From contig CAWHTG010000004.1 in NCBI GenBank assembly GCA_963832245.1, forward strand, positions 1,364,001-1,428,000: a stretch of DNA of 64,000 bases, in the 5' to 3' direction. Both the position numbers and the translations under genes were made by a program. Under the pieces are notes generated by a model. The model was given only the letters and a program-made list of their open reading frames with translations, ran no database searches and was not told where the DNA came from. Each line of letters begins with the position of its first letter. Positions within the stretch are counted from its first letter, which is position 1. Positions 20,101 through 26,032 of this stretch are shown one piece after another. Source of the stretch: JABDBE01 sp963832245 (GTDB lineage: Bacteria > Acidobacteriota > Terriglobia > Terriglobales > Acidobacteriaceae).

Positions 20101-20337
20101 GTGAACCGCGAACTGGGCCGCCTCGCCTTCATGATCGAGAGTGGAGACGCACGTCCAGCCGCGATGCTCGAAGCCAGTGTCGAGCAATATTGCCAAAATC
20201 TGGCCAAGCGCCTGGCGCAATGGCGCGACCTCAATCAACAAAAAATTGCGCCGGTAAACGCAATTTTGCAGAAGCAAAACCTGGCGCCATTACCAGTCGC
20301 AACCAACATTCCCACGACGCCAAAGTGCGGAAAATAG
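17194..20337 (+). CDS. Exported Asp-box (BNR/VPS10-like) beta-propeller protein
   Basis: 1047 residues with an N-terminal signal sequence (about 1-29). At least nine Asp-box motifs (S/T-x-D-x-G-x-T/S-W) are visible, for example KTTDGGKSW, KSTDAGSTW, KSTDEGSTW, RSEDGGVSW, SVDGGQTW, KSKDGGFSW and RTRDSGRTW. They imply one or two beta-propellers of the sortilin/BNR type over residues ~40-690. A C-terminal region (~700-1047) has a beta domain, then helices. Such proteins are described as glycosyl-hydrolase-like or VPS10-like, but no catalytic acid was identified, so enzymatic activity is not claimed. The GAGGAG at 17175-17180 is 13 nt from the ATG, which is rather far. Confidence 0.85.
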   Translation: MISTNVECFVRRIASLVFILAIAVSASSQEIPSNILQAMQWRLIGPHRGGRVTAVSGVSSQPTIYYIGTPGGGVWKTEDAGRVWKPIFDQEHVASIGALAVAASNPNIIYVGTGEQTQGNGMYKSTDAGSTWTNIGLRDTHVISGIVIDSKNPDVVLVSAPGDHWSGAERGIYKTTDGGKSWQKVLSKDEETGAFDIEADPDNPSVLFASLWTRPEDPFSNEEPEKKKKQDAAIYKSTDEGSTWSAIGGQGLPTDPMGRIGVAVAPGTSGMRVYAIVTQGLFRSEDGGVSWQRSTTDPRILGNAYFSRVFIDPTNANRVYVAQTSMYRSTDAGRTFEAWEGAPSGDDFHVLWINPANPQNMILGVDQGAIISVDGGQTWSSWYNQATGQFYHVSTDQHFPYYVYAAQQDSGTAAVPSRSDYGEITYRDWAPTGAFEFCYIVPDPTNPNYVYAGGWYGTVLRYDKTTGQIVHLLIRTPKYRTAQMAPIAFSPQDPHTLYAGAQYVLKSKDGGFSWQEVSPDLTQKPGSDKAKPDPRRTVISTLSPSTVSSAIWAGTDNGIIQVSKDGKTWQNVTIPGLHERSRVTVVEASHFDPDSAYAVINGYHELRPLIYRTRDSGRTWQLITTGLPDSGNARVIREDPVRKGLLYAGTWNGIYFSLDEGDHWQSLQLNLPTATVTDLTVHGDDLAASTFGRALWILDNITPLRQFDAKWPQSEAYLLRPRNTVRTRWDMSQDTPLPPETPAGDNPPDGAIIDYFLKSPPTGEIKLSIYDSQDHLVREFTNVPSPFDKAPANAPEYWFAPPPALTKNAGLNRFTWDLRYPPMMAMRYSYYGNLLDYIEYTGSDHAIPGKFPRELQPGPFVVPGKYSLVLTANGQTSRQPLTVTLDPRVQAPQGDLVEQLDVETSISDQMAASYNAYEQVRALRTAIEDRQKSLGSDPSKKEAADALKALDDQAGDIGDGKPEDLGIGPVNRELGRLAFMIESGDARPAAMLEASVEQYCQNLAKRLAQWRDLNQQKIAPVNAILQKQNLAPLPVATNIPTTPKCGK

Positions 20338-20406
20338 CGGCATGGGCTGATTCCAAGGCCGAGCGACCGCACATTTCCCGCATATTTGTCGTCCTCCTGA
20401 GCGCAG

Positions 20407-20433
20407 CAGATTCTCCGCAAAGCGGAGAGTCTG
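20407..20433. repeat. Hairpin inside a GAGTCGAAGGACC-type intergenic repeat
   Basis: CAGATTCTCCGC (20407-20418) pairs with GCGGAGAGTCTG (20422-20433) with one G-T wobble and an AAA loop. It is embedded in text of the form GTCCTCCTGAGCGCAG...GGAGTCGAAGGACC, a common intergenic repeat type. It lies between two convergent genes. A degenerate relative (GTCATTCCGAAGAGCGAAGC) is at about 46672. Confidence 0.6.
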
Positions 20434-20524
20434 CGGAGTCGAAGGACCCCGGTGACGACAGCGCTACGATCAAACGGAAGGGTATTTCCACGATGCCGGT
20501 GGGCCACCCTGAGCTCGACTCTAC

Positions 20525-21100
20525 CTACTTCTTCGGACGCGACTCCGGCGGCACCAGCCCTGCCACCCGGTAGTAGACGACGAGTTGCCCGTAGTGCTCC
20601 CCCGAATGCTCGATGAAACCGTATGCCATGTCGGACACCCGCGTCTGCCGCTGGCTGTAAGGGTCGACGACCAGGTCAGACATGCCTTTGTCACCTTTGG
20701 TCTTGATCGCCGCCGCGCCGTCCGCAAACGATTTTTTCACGAAGGCCACCACCTCAGCCTTGGTTTTGAACTGATCACGCTTCGGGTCTTCTTCTGCCGG
20801 CGGCTTTTGACCGAGAACCGGATTGGTGAAGAAATAGTTGACTCCACTGGCGTGCAGCAGTTGCTCGGCGAAGCTGCGCTGCGCCGGAGTGGGCTTGAAC
20901 TCGTACTTGTCCTCGGGAAAGTCTTCCGCCATGGCAATCAGTTTCCGCCCAATGTCGTTCCAGGAATCCAGTACGGCCTGCGACGGGCTGAGCGCCGGCT
21001 TCGGTGGCGCATCTTTCTTGCCCATTTCCTGAGTAAATGCCAGCGGAGCAAACACCCCAACAGTCAGAATCAGCGCAATCATCGAACCTGCTATCTTCAT
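20525..21100 (-). CDS. Exported DinB-fold protein
   Basis: 191 residues from the ATG at 21100, with GGAGGAAG upstream. An N-terminal signal peptide (ALILTVGVFAPLAFTQE) is followed by a DinB/YfiT-like four-helix bundle. Candidate metal-binding His residues are in QLLHASGV and IEHSGEHYGQLVVY. The bacterial DinB superfamily contains metal-dependent thiol transferases and proteins of unknown function. Carrying a signal peptide places this one in the periplasm, which is less usual for the superfamily. Substrate unknown. Confidence 0.78.
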   Translation of the reverse strand: MKIAGSMIALILTVGVFAPLAFTQEMGKKDAPPKPALSPSQAVLDSWNDIGRKLIAMAEDFPEDKYEFKPTPAQRSFAEQLLHASGVNYFFTNPVLGQKPPAEEDPKRDQFKTKAEVVAFVKKSFADGAAAIKTKGDKGMSDLVVDPYSQRQTRVSDMAYGFIEHSGEHYGQLVVYYRVAGLVPPESRPKK

Positions 21101-21417
21101 CACCCTTCCTCCTGGCGCGGTCGATTAGAACCAGTACATCTTAGTCGTTATCCCGATGAGAAAATTGTGGATTCGGAGGCTGGCCCACCTTTACGTCCTT
21201 TGTAAAGGTGGGGGCTTATGCAGCCGGCGTCGGGACTTTCATCCTGACCTCCGCCCACTGATTGATTTGCAACGCGCACACCTCCCTGAAAGCATAACTC
21301 CGATTCGCTGCTCCGCGGTTCTTGCTCCTGAATAAAAGCCGTGACCGCCGACTTCTCCGCCCCACCTTCACAAAGAACGTAAAGGAAAACCGTTGCCCTT
21401 TCACGATTATCAACAAT
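21101..21417. other. Gene-free stretch with an 11-bp hairpin
   Basis: No supported gene. The stretch contains CCCACCTTTAC (21184-21194) pairing perfectly with GTAAAGGTGGG (21202-21212) around a 7-nt loop. A degraded second copy of one arm (CCCCACCTTCACAAAGAACG) is near 21360. A 66-codon frame on the minus strand (21216-21416) has no SD or recognisable sequence and is not called. Confidence 0.5.
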
Positions 21418-21684
21418 TTAAACTACTACAGCTTTGATTCTTTCGACGTGGACTATCTCAACTTTGCCGTCCAATAGATCGCAGACCTTCCCCGCCGCTA
21501 CGCCGCACCGAGGGCAGCTGACCGTCATCGGGCTAACCGCAATAGGTTCGATTGGTTCCGGTCGGATTTTGAGTATGTAGCATTCATCGTGAATGGCATT
21601 TCCTTTTTCATCGGTCTTAGCAGTTTCAAGTTCCACGGGTTCATTGCACAAGGAACAGGTTGGGAATCGCGAAATTTTTGGCAT
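21418..21684 (-). CDS. Small zinc-binding protein
   Basis: 88 residues from ATG 21684, with TTGGAG upstream. Two cysteine clusters suggest zinc sites: FPTCSLCNEPV with a downstream HDEC, and SCPRCGVAAGKVCD followed by VHVERIKA. The second resembles the short CxxC-x7-C-H ribbon of small phage and soil-bacterial proteins. No enzymatic features. Possibly regulatory or nucleic-acid binding, but this is only inference. Confidence 0.6.
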   Translation of the reverse strand: MPKISRFPTCSLCNEPVELETAKTDEKGNAIHDECYILKIRPEPIEPIAVSPMTVSCPRCGVAAGKVCDLLDGKVEIVHVERIKAVVV

Positions 21685-21822
21685 AAACAGTCTCCAATGC
21701 GAATTATCAAATTGCACAAGAGACCGACGCCCAGAACGGGGCACGGCGGAAGGATGTGTAAAGCGACTTCTTCATTGTACCGCGTCTTGCCTCTGGAAAA
21801 ACGCTCGCTTACTTGCGGGTAG

Positions 21823-21987
21823 TGTCCTAGCAAATTTAGCAAGAAGCTCTCGCACCTTAAACCCGCGATCACTCTGCACTTTGCCTACTACAATCTGTGC
21901 CGTGTGCACGGTTCGCTGAGAGTCACGCCTGCGATGCAAGCCGGAATAGCGGATCATGTTTGGCATTTAGCGGAACTATTGGGGTAG
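21823..21987 (+). pseudogene. Transposase C-terminal remnant (IS1-like tail)
   Basis: A frame open between TAG at 21820 and TAG at 21985-21987, with no start codon, encodes a typical transposase tail. It reads SKKLSHLKPAITLHFAYYN, then CRVHGSLRVTPAMQAG and ADHVWHLAELLG. The HFxxYNxxRxHxxLRVTPAM pattern is that of the C-terminus of IS1-like/DDE transposases. Nothing upstream encodes the DDE core in any frame, so the element is a fragment. It marks past insertion into this accessory patch. Confidence 0.75.
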
Positions 21988-22089
21988 GATAAACTGGGAA
22001 ATTACAAAAGCGATCTGCGATCCGCAACACCCAGGAAACGTTTCTGCGGTTCGGCTTACTTGGGATGAGGGTATCACGAGGAGGCCCCA

Positions 22090-22482
22090 GTGGAAAGCAG
22101 ATGGCAAAGATTGTGGATCGAGTCGTTCATGCCTGTTTTTATCGAAAAAGTGTTGCTCTCTGTTGGCGCAGTAGCATTTAGTTATCTCATCTGGATTAAC
22201 CCAATGAAATTCGACTGGATTCAACGAAGCACTCTGGGACTCTCAGTGCTTCTGTTCCTTTTTTCCCTTTCCTATACTCTTCATCTTCGCAACGAAGCCA
22301 TTAGGCTAGGCCATCCAGCTGCTCCAGAGCAATCCACACAAGCAGTGCCGAGTGCCACCACTCCCAACGTCGACCAAAGCGCAAGAGACAGTACATGCTC
22401 AGATGTCTACGGTGGCAAAGACGTTACTATAAAATGTTCTCCTCCCCCGGAGAACAAGAATGCCACAAAGCCATCTCCTTAG
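22090..22482 (+). CDS. Small two-TM membrane protein
   Basis: 130 residues beginning with GTG at 22090, with GAGGAGG about 5 nt upstream. Two hydrophobic helices (VFIEKVLLSVGAVAFSYLIW and STLGLSVLLFLFSLSYTL) are followed by a hydrophilic, Pro/Thr/Ser-rich tail with two Cys. Its last 23 bases overlap the start of the next gene, suggesting translational coupling. No homology recognised. Confidence 0.6.
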   Translation: MESRWQRLWIESFMPVFIEKVLLSVGAVAFSYLIWINPMKFDWIQRSTLGLSVLLFLFSLSYTLHLRNEAIRLGHPAAPEQSTQAVPSATTPNVDQSARDSTCSDVYGGKDVTIKCSPPPENKNATKPSP

Positions 22483-23120
22483 AACCATTAGCCCCATCTT
22501 CATGCTCATGTTGAGCAGTCTTCAGACTGGTCAGACACCTCCAAGCATCAAACAGGACGCGAAAAATACAGCATGCAGCAACATCGTGGCCCTCACTGGA
22601 GATGTGAGCATCAATTGTTCGAGCTTGACGCCAAAACAGCAGGAAATGATCGACACTATTCCCCCTTCTGCGTAAACTCACTGCCAACCAACTCGATTTC
22701 ACTGCCTTCATGGCCAAGCTAGATGAGTGTCTGAAAGTCGTTTTGCCTCGCCATCTGACCGAGAAACAGAAACAAACGTTGCGGTGGGCAACCATGCTGC
22801 TACCTGATGGGATACTGTCAGTAGCTCATATTAGCGAGATGAATGCTGTCGATTATTCACAGGAATTTAAAGATGTTCTTGGGACGAAGGTAACGCCCAA
22901 ACTTGCAGATTTTGATATCGGAGTCCCTTTTAGGGGAATAAAGGTAAGCGGCGTCTACAACACTAAGGCCGATTACTTATACCAAAAAGCACATGACTTG
23001 GCTACGGCCATGCAGAATGGCGGGTTCCCTAATGTGATTTTCGAGCCACAATTCGGACAGAATCCAATTCCTGATCCCTCGCCTGAAGGAGCAATTTGGC
23101 TTTCTATTGGGTCACCTTAG
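22460..23120 (+). pseudogene. Exported hypothetical protein, frameshifted in a C run
   Basis: The ATG at 22460 (GGAG 8 nt upstream) starts a signal-peptide protein reading CSNIVALTGDVSINCSSLTP, then KQQEMIDTIPP before a stop. Removing one base from the C5 run at 22661-22665 joins this to the next frame as IDTIPLLRKLTANQLDFTAF. The frame continues through AKLDECLKVVLPRHLTEKQK to the stop at 23120, for a 219-residue protein. The N-terminal GDVSINC element followed by a helical segment and an alpha/beta C-terminal half recalls a widespread uncharacterised family. If the frameshift is real, only a ~71-residue product would be made. Confidence 0.6.
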
Positions 23121-23163
23121 TCACCAACGCACTAAATAGGACACCACCTATTTGCGCAAGGTG

Positions 23164-23204
23164 ACGGTGCGCCGGGGAGCATGATGAGATGCCCAGCGCA
23201 CCGT
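23164..23204. repeat. 9-bp-stem hairpin downstream of the frameshifted gene
   Basis: ACGGTGCGC (23164-23172) pairs perfectly with GCGCACCGT (23196-23204). The 23-nt interior can pair further (GGAGCAT with ATGCCC, imperfectly). No T-tract follows, so it may be a stabilising 3' hairpin rather than an intrinsic terminator. Confidence 0.5.
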
Positions 23205-23505
23205 GCTTAGAGGATCGCTCTTTCAGAGGCGACCCCACCCCCTTCATTTGTGTCGCGATGCTACACCGTGTCGACAAAGGCAAACTGGTCAATTTTGCAC
23301 AGTGTCGAAAAAAGGAGCAGTTTAGTTAGACAAAGTAATTAATACCCATTTTGCCCTTGACGCGCGCTCTACCATGCAGATAACATGATGAACACAACAT
23401 TAGCTGTTTGATAACGGCAGTGGCTCATCCAGCTCTTTGACAATTTTCGAGATTCCCGCTACCAGCCGAGAAGCCGGCCTGTCCGGCTCCCAACTGTCCT
23501 CCGCT

Positions 23506-23657
23506 AAGTCCTTTAGAAGGGATATTTTGGAGGGGTATCTCCAAAGAACTCTTGTTTTCATAGACTTACGAGCCAGAGATATCTCTCTCGTAAGTCCTTT
23601 AAAAAATATATTTTACGTGGGTATCTCAAGAATCTCCCTTGTGTTTTCATAGATTTA
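23506..23657. repeat. Imperfect direct repeat, period 86 bp, AT-rich
   Basis: Two units start AAGTCCTTTA (23506 and 23592). They continue through a GATATTTT/TATATTTT segment, GGGTATCTC, and end TTGTTTTCATAGACTTA / TGTTTTCATAGATTTA. Between them lies CTTACGAGCCAGAGATATCTCTCTCGTAAG, itself palindromic. Function unknown; it could be part of a decayed mobile element end or a regulatory RNA. Confidence 0.65.
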
Positions 23658-23772
23658 GGCAGAAAGCGAAAATTTTGGGTATATACCTGTTAGCATCAGG
23701 TAAACATCCATTCCTATATATTATCTGATGAGATAACAGTCGGGTGCCCGCGTGCACTTCTCCGTTCCGGTT

Positions 23773-23800
23773 TTGAGTTCCACGCTTCGAGTCCTATAAT
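23773..23800 (+). promoter_or_regulatory. Sigma70-type promoter
   Basis: TTGAGT (23773-23778) and TATAAT (23795-23800) are separated by 16 nt, upstream of the small zinc-ribbon gene starting at 23854. The predicted leader is ~45 nt and contains TGGAGG. Confidence 0.6.
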
Positions 23801-23853
23801 TGATTTCGGCGGCTGTTGGAGAGCAGCCCGCAATTTCATCTGGAGGCTTCCCT

Positions 23854-24123
23854 GTGCTCTCCAAGTGCGCGAACCCGACGTGTCTGTCTCGCTTTCGCTA
23901 CCTGCACGAAGGACGAATCTTCAACATCGTAATGGCCGCGCTTTCATCAGAAAGCAACCGCGCTGCAACCCGCAAGATCGAGCACTTCTGGCTCTGTGAG
24001 CGCTGCGCGCAAACCTTCACCGTGGTGCTGGAGAATGGCCTCGTCAGCACACGTCCGCTTCACCTCGAGCTAACCGAAGGCGCACCCAAAAAAACCGCAG
24101 AGAAAAACCGCCACGTCGCGTAA
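23854..24123 (+). CDS. Small zinc-ribbon protein
   Basis: 89 residues from GTG 23854, chosen because TGGAGG lies 7-8 nt upstream and the protein then starts directly with its motif. CANPTCLSRFRYLHEGRIF and FWLCERCAQTF provide two CxxC-like pairs (C-x4-C and C-x2-C) for one zinc site. The C-terminal tail is basic (KKTAEKNRH). Short proteins with this CANPxC-FRYLxEG signature recur in Acidobacteriota. Role unknown. Confidence 0.65.
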   Translation: MLSKCANPTCLSRFRYLHEGRIFNIVMAALSSESNRAATRKIEHFWLCERCAQTFTVVLENGLVSTRPLHLELTEGAPKKTAEKNRHVA

Positions 24124-24148
24124 CTTGCGGCGGGATGACTTCGAGTTT

Positions 24149-24940
24149 TCATGCCACTATTTCTGGCGTGGCTTCGAGCAGACTGCGCGTGTAGGCATGT
24201 TGCGGCCGTTCCGTGATTTGCCCGGTTGAACCAACCTCGACGATCCTTCCGCGATACATCACGGCGATGCGAGTAGCCAGGTATCGCACCACGGGCATGG
24301 AATGCGAGATGAACAGGTAGGTCAATCCGAAGTCACGTTGCAGTTGTGCCATCAGATTGACGATCTGCGCTCCCACGCTGACGTCAAGAGCGGAGACGGG
24401 TTCATCGGCCACAATGAATTTCGGATGCACGGCTAGCGCCCGTGCGATTCCGATCCGTTGCCTCTGTCCGCCGCTGAATTCGTGCGGGAAACGGCGCAAG
24501 GCCGATTGGTCAAGACCCACCGCGCGAAGCAACTCGGCAACTCGCGAGCGGCGAGCAGAAAGGCTCATGCGTTCGTGAATAATTAGCGGTTCGCCGATGA
24601 CCTCTTCCACCCGCATGCGGGGATCGAGCGACCCGAAGGGATCCTGAAAGATGATTTGCATGTCGCGTCGCAGGCGTCGCATCTCAGCGTGACTGGCCCC
24701 GAGCAGGTCGCGGCCTTCGAACGCAATGCTGCCCGAGGTAGGCTCAATCAAGCGCAAGACCAGCCGCCCGAGCGTGCTCTTGCCCGAACCCGACTCGCCG
24801 ACCAGGCCGAGGGTTTCGCCAGATTGAATATCGAGCGACACATCATCCACCGCGCGAACTTCGCCGCTTGCGCCTCCGCCAAAAATAGATTCACCCAGCG
24901 GAAAGACCTTGGTGAGATTGCGAATTTCGAGCAGCGGCAC
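24149..24940 (-). CDS. Oligopeptide/dipeptide-type ABC transporter ATPase (orphan)
   Basis: 263 residues with GTG start. Walker A is GESGSGKST, the Q-loop lies in IIFQDPFGSLDPR, the signature is SGGQRQRIGIARAL, Walker B is FIVADEP and the switch His is in FISHSM. The QDPFGSLDPRM signature and C-terminal PQHAYTRSLLEA are characteristic of OppF/DppF subunits. It energises peptide or nickel-type importers at the membrane. No permease, binding protein or OppD partner is nearby, so it must act with subunits encoded elsewhere or be a leftover. Confidence 0.88.
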   Translation of the reverse strand: MPLLEIRNLTKVFPLGESIFGGGASGEVRAVDDVSLDIQSGETLGLVGESGSGKSTLGRLVLRLIEPTSGSIAFEGRDLLGASHAEMRRLRRDMQIIFQDPFGSLDPRMRVEEVIGEPLIIHERMSLSARRSRVAELLRAVGLDQSALRRFPHEFSGGQRQRIGIARALAVHPKFIVADEPVSALDVSVGAQIVNLMAQLQRDFGLTYLFISHSMPVVRYLATRIAVMYRGRIVEVGSTGQITERPQHAYTRSLLEATPEIVA

Positions 24941-24967
24941 GAGAAAGATACTAGCAGCAAGACGGGC

Positions 24968-25046
24968 CTCGGATTCCCACCGATTTTCACGGATAGAGTC
25001 CTTGGGGTTTTCTCAATCCGTTTAATCCGTGTGATCTGTGGCCGAG
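24968..25046. repeat. Degenerate palindromic TTCACGGAT / AATCCGTG repeat
   Basis: CTCGG...TTTTCACGGATAGAG and CTCAATCC...AATCCGTGTGATCTG...CCGAG face each other across ~15 nt. They form an imperfect inverted repeat between the EamA and ABC ATPase genes. The words resemble common intergenic repeats in soil bacteria. Confidence 0.35.
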
Positions 25047-25047
25047 T

Positions 25048-25893
25048 TTATCGCCAGGCGATCATGGGCACGGCTAACAAGGCCGCAACCATGCCCAGGG
25101 CTTTCCAGCGGGTGAAGTGCTCTTTGAGGATAAGGCGAGCTAGCAGCACGGTGACTGCGGGATAGAGCGAGCTCAGCACCACCGCAGCATCCATGCGGCC
25201 AGTCTGGCTGGCGCGGATGAATAACACGCTGCCGATGACGTCGAGGCAACCTGCCAGCGCGCCAAAAGCAGTTCCGCCAAGATCAATCTTGCGAGCGCCG
25301 CGTCCGATCAGAACGATGATGCCGGTGAGAGCGAATGACGCCACCTTTACCGTAGCTGCGATCCAGAACGCCGAGCCGTCGCCGGCCTGCTTGGCGCAAA
25401 GATAGAACCCTGCGAAGCCAATGCCGGCGAGTGCCGCCATTCCAATGCCTTCGGGAGGGCTGTCACCTTCGGTGCGCGAGGTCAGCCAGATTCCTGCCGC
25501 AGCCAGAACGAAACCGGCAATCTGGGCGGACTGTGGCAGGCCTTCGCGGAACATTCCGACCAGGGTCGGAATGGCGGCGCCCAGCACCGCTGCCACGGGG
25601 GCGGTCAGGCCCATTCTGCCCGTGGCCAGCGCACGATAAAAGATGGCCAGCGCACCGCCTCCGGAAAGTCCTCCCATCAAGGCCCACGCGACTGCGGTCC
25701 GTGAAGGCAACGGCGAATGAGTTGCCAGTGCCACTCCAGCCATGAGGAGCAAGCCACTGAGATGCGCGATCGCGGTGAGCAAGAATGCGTTCGTCCGCAG
25801 CGCGCCGTATCCACCAACAAAATCGCTCGTCCCCCAAGCGAAGACAGCAGCCAGGCTGAAGCTAGTGCTTGCAGATAGCGATGGCAACGTCAT
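25048..25893 (-). CDS. EamA/DMT-family transporter
   Basis: 281 residues with ten predicted TM helices in two five-helix halves, the EamA duplication. Half one begins SFSLAAVFAWGTSDFVGGYG and half two GMAALAGIGFAGFYLCAKQ. Conserved positions such as the TxPVAAVLGAAIP-like segment and ALLARLILKEHFTRWKALG are typical of drug/metabolite exporters. Substrate unknown; probably effluxes small metabolites across the inner membrane. Confidence 0.85.
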   Translation of the reverse strand: MTLPSLSASTSFSLAAVFAWGTSDFVGGYGALRTNAFLLTAIAHLSGLLLMAGVALATHSPLPSRTAVAWALMGGLSGGGALAIFYRALATGRMGLTAPVAAVLGAAIPTLVGMFREGLPQSAQIAGFVLAAAGIWLTSRTEGDSPPEGIGMAALAGIGFAGFYLCAKQAGDGSAFWIAATVKVASFALTGIIVLIGRGARKIDLGGTAFGALAGCLDVIGSVLFIRASQTGRMDAAVVLSSLYPAVTVLLARLILKEHFTRWKALGMVAALLAVPMIAWR

Positions 25894-26032
25894 TCCGTGT
25901 TCGATACTTTCGGAGTAAACGAGACTAGCACGCGGAGGTTCCAGGCTGAATGGGCCCTCAACACTCTAACTGATCCAACCGTTCAGAACCTGCTCCCGCA
26001 CAAAATTGATGAATGAGGGAAACCTGGCGGAA

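Larger units (their letters stand above)
23121..23853. other. Gene-free AT-rich stretch with hairpin and direct repeats
   Basis: No coding region is supported; a 71-codon frame at 23437-23652 is made largely of repeat sequence. The stretch holds a hairpin at 23164-23204, two ~65-bp imperfect direct repeats at 23506 and 23592, and a promoter at 23773-23800. It is visibly more AT-rich than the surroundings from about 23500 to 23740. Confidence 0.6.

Noticed and set aside
23164..23204. Hairpin considered as a tRNA or riboswitch
   Set aside because: It is a single stem with no cloverleaf, anticodon arm or recognised riboswitch core.
23437..23652. 71-codon frame in the AT-rich repeat region
   Set aside because: It lies across the direct repeat units, has no SD and no recognisable sequence.
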